A stretch of DNA of 64,000 bases from NCBI GenBank assembly GCA_945910035.1, contig OX246754.1, positions 55,226,678 through 55,290,677 on the forward strand, in the 5' to 3' direction. How positions within the stretch are numbered: the first letter of the stretch is position 1; the number at the start of each line of letters is the position of its first letter. Made by a program: the position numbers and the translations under genes. Positions 11,177-22,380 of the stretch are shown in pieces. Under the pieces are notes generated by a model that worked only from the letters and a program-made list of their open reading frames with translations, had not been told where the DNA came from and ran no database searches. Origin of the DNA: Brachypalpus laphriformis (lineage: Eukaryota > Arthropoda > Insecta > Diptera > Syrphidae).

Positions 11177-14100
11177 CTATCTCAATATCTCGTGCTCCCA
11201 GTCCAGCAGGTTGAGCTGTGGTTTGAAACGCTTCAAAGGGTCTATTAAAAGTGAAAAAAAAACGGTTAATGATTGAACTATAAAATTTGAATCGCTAAGA
11301 CTCACTTATCATTGCGTAACGTTGCCCATTCTGCAATGCCGCATAGTCTACATTCGGTCCGGTGACATACTGTGCGGTTGTCATTACTTCTGGCGTCCAA
11401 ATTTCATCTAACGAATCTCGTATGAGTAGGAGTAGGGATCTGAACTGGTTCTGTATGTTGCGAGCTTGGTCATCTTCGGAGATCTCCAAGAGCACCTTGC
11501 ATGTGTCACGTATGTGCATTTGTAAACCGTAAACTTTCGTAATGTGACTATGCAGCGCATCAATCAGAGCGATGTCTTCAAACGGGTTGCCCTCCTTCAA
11601 GCTGAGTAACTTTCTTTCGTGCTTCCTACGATTTTTACTTGATCGGAATGTTTTCCTATTTGAGATGAAAATGACTTTCAGGAAAACGGAAAACAAAGGT
11701 TAATAGAGTTATTGCGGTTTACCCTGTGCCCCTGGAACTCGCTGTGTATCTGGATGAATGCATGCTTGTTGTGTCGGATAGTAAATCGCTTTCGTCGATT
11801 TGAACACTCTCGTCTAGGTCGTCGTTTGTGGTTTCTTTGGATTTCTTTTCCCTGATAGCAAGCAAACGCGCTTTGTGCTTGAGGAAGAGTTCACGATCGG
11901 CATTCAAATTTGATTCGAGGGTTTCCTTGTAGGAGAACAAGTGGGGAGAAATTACGGAATCTGCAATTGAAAGGAAAAATAATCTTAAAAAAAAATAAAA
12001 AATCCATGGGCTCTTTTGCACTTTGAATGACAACTGTCTTTCAGACGGAAGTTTTGGCCATACTCAGAGTTGCAATGTGGATTATTGAAGAGACATGACG
12101 TGGTAGATGATAGCCATGCGCCACTCAAGACAATCGAACTCCCGAGACTAGTCATTCAAAGATTGTTCTAGTATATTATGTATTTAAGAATAGACTAGAC
12201 AAGCTTTTCAGATGAAATGGCATACAGTGAGATGTTCTAGTTTAATTTTCGAGTTTTTTATGGAAAGGCTAAAAAAAAATGTTGGAAAATTGCTTCCCAA
12301 TGCGTGTAAGAGGGATTGTAGAACTATGGTGGGGCTAACCGCAGGACAGAATACATGTGATCATCATATAACCAACCTGTGTATCGCTGAATTCCCTAAA
12401 TGTTTGTCTAGTCGCGAAGCCGAGTATTTTCAGAAGTGCTTCCTTTGTCAATGTTGGGCTTTTACGAGAACGACATTGCGCATAATGGGCATCGATGTCT
12501 GGGGAATGCGCTCAATACAGTATTTATCCCTTTTCAAAGTTGTTTCAGTTAGAGTGCAAAGAAATCTGATTATGAGTTTTCTTAACTACAATAAACCGCA
12601 TTCTATCTGACTGATTAGGATAAACAATCCGTTTCCCGCCCATTTATATTTTTTATTCATTCATGCAACAATTAATTCCACTTCTACACAAAAATTGAGA
12701 AAACTGAGGCCAGAGTCTTAACAGAGCGGTTTCCCTGAGACCTAAAGAACATTTTTTTTCGACAAATGATTTAGATATGTGGAGAAGGTCAAATTAACTC
12801 CGAAGTGCGCGAATAGGAAGCAAGACAAGGGATAAGGTTTTAAATGAGTTACAACCAAACAACATCGATAAGTCTCGTTACACCAGGAGGTGTTAAAGTA
12901 AAACACATCTTCTTCTTATGGTCCCTCTCCGTTGGAAATCATCGATGCAAGTTTTTGTTTACTTCGCATCACTCTAAATAAGTCTAAGAAAAACACATGG
13001 TTGTAGAATAAATATTTCTTCGCTTCGTGTACAAAAGGGCAAGTGAATTGGGACACTGTAAAAAAGAGCAGATAGCTTCAGCCCCACAGGGTGATGCCAA
13101 TAATAGAAATGGAATAACAGCATAGCAAGAAAAGGCAGAGTTATCAATACAACGTGGTAAGGGCATCCTTTTGGAGACAAAAGATACCCCGCACCACACC
13201 CAGGATAAATAGCTGCACAGAATAGACCCCTATAACTACAAAGAAATTTATAAAACAGAATTGGTACGTATGAACCTTCATTGCGACCAGCAAAGAGCTC
13301 CACATCTTTCGCACGTTTGACTGAGGCAATGAGATTGAGGTGACAAAAAGTGGCGATTATAGAAGGCGCACCCATGTAAACATCTACTAAAGCCGCACAC
13401 TTTTAGCAAAATCAACCACAGATGGTTCAACGAGTCTTATTTTGAGACAGATCTGGCCTAGGCTGGATCAGAAATGCAGTGTGGGGTTGGTTAAGAAAAA
13501 CCAATCACAGATCAGCTACGTTTTTGGTTTCCTCACTGGACACTGTGTGATAGGCCAACATGCTAAAAGAATGGGCCTCTTTTCTAACGATTTTTCCAGG
13601 AGCTGTAGAGACGAAGAGGAGGGGGGAAACCATCCTTCACTATGCACATTTCAACGTCTTTACTTCGCCTGAAGGTTGTGAGGAACAATTTCTCTAATTT
13701 CGAAGGCTGCCACAGTTGTAGGGACATTTTTACTCGATTCACCTACTAATATTATATTAAACTAGCAGAGTACCACCTTTCCATAGGTGACGAAAAGTAT
13801 TCACTACATCCGAACTCCTTGCAGCTCTATTCGTGAACCTGAGAAGGCGAATGACTAGTTCTATACCGCAATTAACAGGGTGTTCGGTTTGGTTGTGAAC
13901 CCACAACACAAACGTGTAGCAAAGTATTTACATATGTATATATATACAAAGCTGCGAAAAGATAATCAAAAACATAAAACATTTCGCACACCGATGCACT
14001 GAAAACAAATAAAAATCGCCTTTCCGTTGTCTGTATATCACCGCCACCAAAATGTTTTGTCAGAAAACCTGTGAAACACATCAAAATTGGACGACGGGAG

Positions 14101-14661
14101 TGTAAATGAATCGGTCAAACATTCCTGCGCCAAGAAAAGCTTACATGCTTACAGAGATACATGCAAGATGGAATACAGAGAGCCCTCGGTCATTTGTCAG
14201 CTAGAGTAGGATATTCGTTAAACAGATCAAAGACAGATTCACGTCAATAATGCCGAAGAAGATCTTATTGATTGTCGACAGTACATGTACATTGTCGACG
14301 GTATATAGACATGCCACAAGATTATATCATATCTGCCTTTGCCTGAGCATGGCATCGTTTAAATCAATACCTTAAACGGGCATATTTGGTACATACTAGG
14401 TACCCCAGTAAATCCATCTGTAAGTGATTTTCTCTCACAGCACATCTCCTAACGCCTTTATTTTGAGAATAAGATCTGCCATAAAACTAAAACTTACCCA
14501 ACAATTCGGCATTCTCCATTCTAGCTTCAAAAACCGCCCGTAAGTACAGATTCCCCTTCAGCAAGCATGCAATACCCTCCGCAAAGTTATTCCCATACCG
14601 CTTCAGCAATTCAAAGGCGTCTTCATATCGTCCGTGTTCCATTAATGAGGGTACTAGGGAA
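11177..14661 (-). CDS. Elp1: Elp1 exons 3-6: C-terminal solenoid, basic segment and tail
   Basis: Exon 3 (14661-14498) encodes SLVPSLMEHGRYEDAFELLK...EARMENAELL. Exon 4 (11960-11723) encodes SVISPHLFSYKETLESNLNA and a Ser/Thr-rich DLLSDTTSMHSSRYTASSRG stretch. Exon 5 (11655-11306) encodes the basic SSKNRRKHERK segment and the conserved LKEGNPFEDIALIDAL. In the family this basic patch binds tRNA and the C-terminus dimerises. Exon 6 (11241-11177) encodes the last 21 residues. Exons 3 and 6 were found by splice-phase continuity and family similarity, since they are too short to stand out alone. Confidence 0.9.
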
Positions 14662-17600
14662 CTGAAAGAATCGTGTTAAACTATTTTATTCGCCTCATTA
14701 TTTTTTATGCCTCATACTTACATTGCAACGTTTTGGGGATACGCCCCCTGCTTCTTGGTCAATACGAGGCAACGCTGCCAGTCTAACACATGACGAGCGC
14801 ACGCCACGGCTTGTGTGAGATCATTTGCCCTCTCGTACATTATACTCGCATTCTCAAACTTTCCATTCTCTCGCAGATAATCGCCATATGCGTGAGTGAC
14901 TTTGTTATAGCACTCGCTATTGCCTTTGTACGCCATTAGAGCATCTTTGTACAGATTTTGCGTTTTCACCAAATCGAGTGCGTCGTCGAATCTATCACCA
15001 CCACAGCGGCTGATATTGTTGAGAGCCTTACTGAAGCGCTTTAAGTGCAAATCGATTTTGAACTTTCTATAGTTCTCCTCGAGATCTTTCAACTCGTTGA
15101 GGAAGGGCAGGAACTCTCTTGGGTCCTTCTGCGATTTCTTTGCAACCATTAGGACCAAACCAAAGTCATACATACCCAGTGCAACGTCATACAATTGATT
15201 CACGTCCACCAAATACAGAATGTATTTTAGGGCATCGTCAGCCCTTGATTTTCCGTCTGCCATATCACCAGCGGAGCCCTCTGTCTTCTTCTCCTTCCAA
15301 ATTATTTCCAGCGCCTTTTCAATTTTGCCAATCTTTACATGGGCTGTGATTATCGGCAGCAGAAACTTATGAAAATTATCAGCCTTCATTTCCTCGCACA
15401 TCTTCTCACAGACGTAAGCCACCTTATTCTCAATTCGAAAACCGTCTGGATACACCCGCACAGAATTTGAATAGTTACTCGAATACATGGTAAGTGTAAA
15501 GTCCTCATTCTGCAGATCACTCAGAAACAAATTCAACCACTGTGGTTTGACTTCGCTCAAGAATTCCTTCAAGCACCGCAAGAATTGTTCCAAATTATGA
15601 TCGCAGATTATATTTAGGTTTATCCGTTGCTTACGCACCAAATCCATTGCCTGGAGGTACTTCCTCTCTTCTAGCAGTTCTCCGACCAATTCCAGGCACA
15701 AAACTCTTGGATGAATGACCTCTAAGTTTCCTCGTGGCAGCTGAAGGATTGTCATCGAGTCATGCGGAAGTATGGTAACAATCTTGGCGCCTCTCTCGAT
15801 CTTTCGCTCGTTGACAATTTTTCCATCGGCCAACCTTAGGAACTTCATTACAGATAGTTGAGTGAACACCAGGTAGTTCGTAGTGATGTGAAACGAAGTA
15901 ACATCAGTCGATAGAACCTTCGAATTACTTCGAAGGGTTTGATGGTTGTCCAAAGATATCACACAATTTAGGTTTTTGCATTGAAAGTATTCGATTTTAT
16001 CACAGAGTTGTCCAGGGTCACAATAGTTTTTAGAAATTCCCTCCACTTTACCACTGGTTAAGTAAGAAATCGACGATACTTTTCCATCAATTGTTTGCGC
16101 AAGAATATGAAGTCCATCGATGCGTTCAAGACAGCAAACTGTTTTATTAATCTCTATTGTGCTCAACTCAATGTCGTCAAACAACTGATATAAAGAAAGC
16201 TTTGATCTATGGCCGATACTTTGTACCCCATAGAGGTTGTACTCTGTTGGCCATAGGAAGTTGTAATGACTCAAGGGCACCGAAGAGGAGTCAAGCGGAA
16301 TTGTACAATCCAGGGTAGGACTGATATAACCAAATAATGTATATTGTAATAATTCATTTCCTGCAGTGCACAAGATGACTGAAATGCCCTCGTCCGCTGG
16401 TCTGGGAGATGTTAGGAAGGTACAGCAATTTATGTAGGAATCACATTCCAACTGCCAACTGCTCATCGGTGGTGGGATGACACCTTTTCGAAAATCGGTG
16501 ATTAAGAGACGTTTCCCATCGATTACTGCTACCATCGACTTTATACTATCAATACACACTTGGTATTGATCGATCTTATAGGTCCAACTGCAAATAAAAA
16601 CCGAATGAGTTTATGATTGAAACTGAATAATGCGAGTATGCACGTTCATATGTACTTTGAGGCAGCCATACATACTACCTATCTTAAACTCTACCCTGAA
16701 TTAGTAATCGCGATCACACCTCGACAAATAAAACGGTTAGTTGATAAAAGCATCGTCTGCGATGGATTGTTTTATGAAAAAGAGAGTGGTCATACAAAAT
16801 CACTGCAGCAGCAGTGGTGTTAGCTTTCTTCACTACCCATCCAAACTGCAGCTACCCACCCACAAGAATAATTCTTACGTTGGCACCAGCGACAGAGCCT
16901 TAAACTTCTTCAGAAACGCCATCACTGATCCAATACCGTACTTTCATTGTCAATATAGTCGGAATATTACCAGTCTCTACTAGAGGGCGCGTTCAGTACT
17001 GGGATTATGCATTTTAATGAATCATTTGGCTCGATTTCGACTCAGATGTAACGATTGTACCCTGTTCCAACAGCTCATAATGAATGAGACCGGATTTATC
17101 ATACCAAATATCAGAAATCACCTTTCTTTAGTACACTTTGGGCGTTGCAAGGCTTGGGGTAACAACACGAAAGACATGTTACATGACTAACGATAGATAT
17201 CAACTGATCTAAGAGATAATTGGCCTTAAATAAATCTTTCCATAGCCACAAGAGTGATAACCGAGCTTACTTTTTTCAGCAATCACTCAGAAGAAATCAA
17301 GATAATCACCCCGATTGCCGTTGGTGTTTTTCACTTTTCGACGATTGTCGTTTTATTCATAGCTTAGCTACCTGCTGATCGTTAAACGTTACTGAACAAT
17401 TTTTTGTCGTGTAAAATACTGCATATTACAACTCTTTCACATTGAAAAAGTTATGAAAATCAATTCGTGGTACATCTAAGAAATAAAACGACAACGGTAA
17501 TCGGGTTGAATAAATTACAACACCTTTGCAGAAGTTGTGATGGCCCGAACTTCTTGAGAATATATACAAGGGCACCGTTACTCGTACTGTCGCACCATCG

Positions 17601-20600
17601 CCACTGCTTTTACCAGCAAAAGCAAACCTTATTCCGCATGCACCGCAAAATTCATGCTTACATTATTGGGTTTCAGTAGAAGCAAGCGGAACGACAAGAC
17701 ATTTTTTCCTCGAATAAATGCGTCATTTATGTAGTATTGAGTAGAATATTGGGGATAGATCGAAGAGATAGAGACTCAAATGCAGGAATGGTGATGTTCG
17801 AACATTTTACCAAAAGGTAAACAAGATCGTGCTAAGGTTTTGAAACCAGAACTTAGGCCTGAAGAGACGAAAATGGACACCTAGTGGTAGTCCGGCGCTG
17901 TGGATATGGGACGAACACTCTGCAGACTGTTAAACGATGACCAAAATCCTGCTCTCAGACAGAATAGTGTGTGTTTAATCTGGACAATGGTAGACAATAT
18001 TCCTAACTGAAGCAGTATCAGGAAAGGCCACCATCGACCATATATTCACTCTGCTTCTATGATGAAGATGTTAATAAGGGGTGCCGAAGCCACGTCGTTC
18101 CATTTACCAAAAGGACATTGATGCCCATACGCATGGCCCTTGGTTTGATGATCAGATCTATTAAGGCGCCTTAAATAGCATACACCATCTGTCAATGTCC
18201 TACATAGTCAATGTCCTCCTTGTCCCAACATAATCACCAAGTGCGAAAATTTCAAATATCTGGGATCTATGATCAATAGCAAAGCAACTTGTGATGACGA
18301 CATCAATCATCGCGTAAGTGTAGGCTGGATGAAGTGCCGAGAAAATTCCGCTATCTTCTGTGACAGAAAAATGCCACCTAAGTTGAAAGGAAGGCTCTAC
18401 ACCGCAGTTGTGCGTCCAGCGCTCACATACGCTTCACAATGTTGGACGATGTACAAAACGTATGAGAGTAAATTAACGGCAGCTGAGATGAATATGCTTC
18501 GCATGACAGTAGGAGTAACAAAGCTTGATCGAATAAGAAGTTCGAAGATCCGTGGAAGCTTTCACATTAAGGAAACCATCGTACAAAAAATAGAGCGCGA
18601 CCGGCTCAGCTGGTATTGCCACGTTCAAAGAAGAGATCATTTGAACCCAGTTAAAATGGCAATATCAATGCACGTTCCAAAGACATCGCGATGTAGGAAA
18701 GGCAGGCCTATAAACGCCTGGATCAGACAAATGCGACGACATCGGCATTTCATTGGCCTCAGTGTGATCCAAAATCGGCAGGCCTGCCGATATTTTCTGA
18801 GGTCAAATTGGCGAACCCCACAGGCGGATCAGTAGAAATGCGGTGAAGTGGGAGGGTTATGATCCCTTGTTTTCGGATCATAACCTCGCTGATAAAAGGA
18901 AGAAGAAGTCCTTGTCCCAACATAGTTCTCGGCGGCCGCCCGCCCTCCCATCACTGACAAAAAATGTAGTCTCCCACGAAAGACAAGGATCACCCTAGCT
19001 CTACTAGGATCAGGATGGTGGCGCTCCCTAAACAGTTGTATGTACCGTGTCGACTCTCCCATCAAAGACAAATACCTCAACTGTGGAAATGACCTTCAAG
19101 ATACTCGTAACAGACATCTGTTCAAGTTTCAGCAAAACCAACCAACCTGCGCCCAGGTTAATACTGTATCACAGACAGATATCGTCATATACATCGACAA
19201 TTAGGCAGCCATAAAATCCCTTGCATCCAGCTCATCAGATCGAAGGCAGTGAAAGACTGCCTAGTACCTCTTAACTAGGTAGCTGGACTGCACAACCTCA
19301 CCATCTGCTGGAGAAGAAGATAGAAGGATGATAGTTAGGCTCGACAAGGCTACTCTGATACAAACAGCGTAAGCATTGACGACATCAAAGCGCCAATGTC
19401 TTTTGCTAAATATGTTCCTCATCCATGCTGACGCGGTTAATAAAGCAAATCACCGAAAGCACCAATTAGAGCAATACCACACCACTATACTACTCTGGCC
19501 TACACTAAACCAGAGAAGATCATTGGGCCTTCTGAAACACAGAAGATGAACACCCCTCAAAACTCACAAACGTTCTCACCGGACACTGCACCATGGGGAA
19601 GCATGCAGAGATGAAGATCAAGAAGAGACCATCGGTCACGTCCTTAGCACATGTCCTGCACTCGCTAACATTAGGAAGGCTACATTAGAGGAATATATCT
19701 TTAATAATCTAAGCGATTTCTACAACGCATGTAGGGCTAAAATCAGTAAACTTTGCACCAAATGTGAATGGATCCAGCAGTAGACGGCGTGAGCCACACA
19801 TACCTAGTTGCAGAAGAGTATACCTTTTCCGGTCTAAGTCTACCTCATCGAGGGCCTCTTCAAGACAACCAACTAACAAACCTCGCATGTCGGCCGTGAG
19901 ACATCAGCTAGTCTCATCCCTTCCAGACTAGCTAACCTAAAGACCATCTGTAGCAATAACAATAAGGAAGACAATGGGCATGAGATAGTAAGCGCGCAAA
20001 TACTTAAGCCCGAGGCACGTAACACAGACCTACTACATAGACTTTAAACTCACCTGTAATTGGCCAAAGTTCCGTCCGACAAAATAGCATGCATCGTCTT
20101 CTCCTCGCCGATTCGATTGTCCCAGACATAAGCGGACAGCGCACCGTCAAAGCAAAGCGTCTGTTTCAAATACCAGTGATAGTTTCCAATAGTGTACAAG
20201 TACAAATTGCTCCTGCCGTCCACCAGCGTCTCCAGTGCCAATATATCCGAATCAGCACTCCATTTGAGACTGACCACCGGCTCATCGCCGAATTGGAATG
20301 GTAGCACTATCTCCCTGTGCCTGAGGCCATTCTTCTCAAACAAAGCAATGGTGCTCTTATTGGGGAACTTGTGCGGCACTGCAATCCATGTTCCCGACGG
20401 CCTCCACGCAATAGCCGGACACAAGTCATTCATCTTCTCCGAAGTGTATTTCAGTGCTCCCTCCTTGTCGAACACCTTAAACATCCTCCCCTGCGGTCCA
20501 ACGAACGTGACCGCGAAGAACCCTCCATCCGCCCTCCAGGTGATGTCAATCGCCTGTGGCAGTTCGCTGATGTTGTCAGGAACACTGAAGCTAGATTTCT

Positions 20601-21111
20601 GCTTGGCCGCTGTTTTACCCTCGGATCCATGAAACTGGGTTTCCTTCTTGCCCCAACCGACGGTGATAAATGCATTCTCGCCGAACAGATCCTCGTCCAA
20701 TCGCACTTCGGATATGGGTTCAAAGGTACACGTCATCACGACAACATTGCGTGCCTTCGTCACGAATGCCACAACCTCTTGGTCGGGTGACCAGACCATT
20801 TTTTCGATGCCTCCATCGCAGAAGGTCACCTCGTTGGAGTTTTTCGTCTCCGGATTGATGAGCAACACCTCTCCAGCCTCTGTGGCAATGCAGATTTCAT
20901 TCTCCAGCGACAGATATTCGCAGGACACCACGCCGAACACTTCAGTCAGAAGAGTGGCCGAATCCGTGACGAGATTGTACGAAAATAGCTGCGTGTCGGT
21001 GCATATGAAGACAGTGTCCTTGTTCGCACCACTGGGGTCCAAGACGATGAACTTCGGATTGACAGCGGTTGTGCTGTGTATGGTGGTGGACCTTAGTTTT
21101 AAATTTCTCAT
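11177..21111 (-). CDS. Elp1: Elongator complex protein 1 (six coding exons)
   Basis: Elp1 is the scaffold of Elongator, which with Elp3 modifies wobble uridines of cytoplasmic tRNAs. Exons on the minus strand: 21111-20054, 16587-14722, 14661-14498, 11960-11723, 11655-11306 and 11241-11177. Every junction is GT-AG and the phases close (cumulative 1058, 2924, 3088, 3326, 3676, 3741 nt), giving 1246 residues, close to the ~1250 of insect orthologues. The N-terminal ~700 residues are beta-propeller, then a TPR-like solenoid. A basic SSKNRRKHERK segment precedes the conserved LKEGNPFEDIALIDAL block, and the protein ends LLDWEHEILR. The ATG at 21109-21111 opens the conserved MRNLKL start. No frame damage is seen. 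Introns 1 (~3.5 kb) and 3 (~2.5 kb) hold retroelement debris. Confidence 0.95.
11961..14497 (-). other. Elp1 intron 3
   Basis: Intron of about 2.5 kb between exons 3 and 4 with GTAAGT donor (14497) and TTTCAATTGCAG acceptor (11961-11972). Apart from the retroelement remnant at about 13340-13760 I see no coding content. Open frames at 12212-12610 and 12974-13375 lack motifs. Confidence 0.75.
13340..13760 (+). pseudogene. RNase-H-type retroelement C-terminal remnant in Elp1 intron 3
   Basis: Plus-strand reading gives LRQIWPRLDQKCSVGLVKKN, then VFGFLTGHCVIGQHAKRMGL and FSRSCRDEEEGG. These are the LTGHC...HA.RMGL and Cys/His blocks of RNase-H-bearing non-LTR ORF2 C-termini. The same blocks occur at 19575-19700. 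The expected downstream CPAL block is degraded. It lies antisense to Elp1 and is dead. Confidence 0.6.
14722..16587 (-). CDS. Elp1: Elp1 exon 2: second propeller and start of the TPR-like solenoid
   Basis: Encodes residues 353-974. The acceptor is TTTTTATTTGCAG at 16588 onward and the donor is AAT|GTAAGT at 14721. The first part is the second propeller (IDSIKSMVAVIDGKRLLITD, LDCTIPLDSSSVPLSHYNFL). After VLCLELVGELLEERKYLQAM the helical solenoid starts and includes AHVKIGKIEKALEIIW and KYILYLVDVNQLYDVALGMY. The blocks match the Elp1 family throughout. Confidence 0.95.
17780..18060 (+). mobile_element. RTE-like RT fragment in Elp1 intron 1
   Basis: Short plus-strand fragment ending SGKATIDHIFTLL, which corresponds to the RPGKSTIDQIFTL block of the RTE-like copy at 1395-2594. 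The preceding bases read as a degraded linker. No intact frame. Confidence 0.45.
18235..18907 (+). mobile_element. 3' fragment of RTE-like family 2 in Elp1 intron 1
   Basis: Nearly identical to 6767-7430, from GTGCGAAAA through GGGATCTATGATCAATAGCA to the ...RTPQADQ stop and the tail GCTGATAAAAGGAAGAAGAA. The open frame 18269-18835 encodes 188 residues of the post-RT region with VRPALTYASQCWTMYKTYES and HIKETIVQKIERDRLSWYCH. The high similarity to the 6.3-7.4 kb copy suggests a recently active family. 5'-truncated and antisense to Elp1. Confidence 0.75.
19140..19800 (+). pseudogene. RNase-H-type retroelement remnant in Elp1 intron 1
   Basis: Plus-strand reading gives a TDIVIYIDN.AAIKSLASSSS-like RNase H block (about 19175), then VLTGHCTMGKHA (about 19573). 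It ends CRDEDQEETIGHVLSTCPAL and ANIRKATLEEYIFNNLSDFY (about 19605-19720). Many stops and shifts. Same element class as 13340-13760. Confidence 0.6.
20054..21111 (-). CDS. Elp1: Elp1 exon 1: first beta-propeller
   Basis: Encodes residues 1-352 and two bases of codon 353. It carries WD40-like blades, for example IEKMVWSPDQEVVAFVT, AIDITWRADGGFFAVTF, AIAWRPSGTWIAVPHKF and VSLKWSADSDILALET. The donor is CAG|GTGAGT after ...LANY. The split Ser codon is completed by the first base of exon 2 at 16587, reading ...NY-S-WTYKIDQYQ. Open frames on the opposite strand here are shadows. Confidence 0.95.
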
Positions 21112-21379
21112 TTCCGTTTCGCGCTTTTCCCAAATTAATCAGAAATTGGAAACAAATCAAAAATAACAAAAACCTTGCCTCAACGCCAAAACAACGTGCT
21201 CGTGAGAACTGTCACTGTCAAAGTGATGATTCAGCGCGCTGACAACAATGGTGGTGCTTGCAGATCCGTTTGTTCTATAAACTCATTCGCTGGTTTGTTT
21301 TCAAATTTTAACCGTTGATGAACACTAGAGACGTTACTGCACAGTTTAATTCACGGATAATAATATTTTAGGTTTGCAT
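21112..21379. promoter_or_regulatory. Elp1 5' flank
   Basis: About 270 bases between the Elp1 start codon and the left end of the fold-back element must hold the Elp1 5' UTR and core promoter. I see no clear TATA box and cannot place the transcription start. The transposon sits immediately upstream, so part of the native promoter may have been displaced. Confidence 0.35.
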
Positions 21380-21856
21380 CTTGTCTTGGCTAGATTTTAC
21401 TTTACCGGAAATTTCAAAAGTTAAACTTTTTTTATTTAGTCCGATAGATTAGTTCACGCTGAGCACGAATCTGTAATTTTTTTTGACGCTCTCTTACCGG
21501 AGAGGCGTAACCCGCCCCCAAAGGCAATATAAAATGATACCAAAATTTCGGGAATGCAGTATCCAAATTCTTTAATTATTCTTTTGCTGCAAATATAAAG
21601 AATTATGTTGAGAAATAAAAAAAGTTTTATAAAAATCGGTCTACAAAAACGAAAGTTATAGTAAAAATAAATATACCATCGGTCGATCGTATTCCCACCA
21701 TGCGAGGAAACCTCAAGAAAATGAGCTCTTATTTTCCTATTGACAACTGGAAGCACATCTCTGGCGTCAAAAAAAAGAAGCTGTAATGAGACGAGACAAC
21801 TGTCAAACTGGAGAAAATACCTTCGTTTTCTAAGAGGTAAGTACATTTGTTTATAT

Positions 21857-22314
21857 TGTAGCATTGACTGCAGGATGGTTTGTGTACCAAAAACTGGAAC
21901 ACTGTATCTCAAACTGTAGCAACTATTGCAAAACATTCTAGCAGTAAATATTCCAACCTGATGTGCTTACGTTCCACAATTGTTCCACACAATATCCCAA
22001 TATTCCATGATCCTCAATTCACCCGGAGAAACATCAAGTATGTTCTAGAACCCCTAGCGATTTCCTATAAATACCCATACCACAACCATCGTGGATACAG
22101 TTGTTCATAAGTGAATACAGCGATTACAAGAGATATTCGACCAGTGGTGAAAGCAAGCGACATTGTGAAAATAAGTCTGTAGCGACCGTTTGATTTGAAA
22201 TAATAAAGTGATTGAATATTGTGTTAAAGTGAAGTTGGTATTTGATAATAAATAAACGATTAAAATACACGAAAGACAGTTTTATTTAAAACGAACCCCA
22301 GCAAGAATATTACA
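21857..22314 (+). repeat. 5' LTR of copy A
   Basis: 458 bp, TG...CA ends. Contains a TATAAATA box before CCCATACC, and AATAAAGTG further on as a likely polyadenylation signal. It has only one copy of the CCAACCTGATGTGCTTACG motif, which is doubled in the LTRs of the other copies. Confidence 0.9.
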
Positions 22315-22315
22315 T

Positions 22316-22337
22316 TGGTGTCAGAAAAGTGGAATAA
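22316..22337 (+). promoter_or_regulatory. Primer-binding site, tRNA-Leu-like (copy A)
   Basis: One base after the LTR, TGGTGTCAGAA then AAGTGGAAT. The first 11 bases are complementary to the 3' end (CCA plus TTCTGACA) typical of insect tRNA-Leu. Two extra A bases interrupt the further match. The same site follows the LTRs of copies B, C and D. Confidence 0.65.
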
Positions 22338-22380
22338 AAAAAATTTTGTGTATTGCGTTTTGTGTAAGCGAAAAATAAAA

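Noticed and set aside
12212..12610. 132-codon open frame in Elp1 intron 3
   Set aside because: No family resemblance; intronic and without supporting signals.
15119..15349. Open frame on the plus strand inside Elp1 exon 2
   Set aside because: Antisense shadow of the conserved Elp1 coding frame; no motif or independent support. The same applies to the plus-strand frames at 20089-21166.
21454..21936. 160-codon minus-strand frame across the copy A LTR boundary
   Set aside because: It spans the junction of the fold-back arm and the LTR, so it cannot be an ancestral gene.
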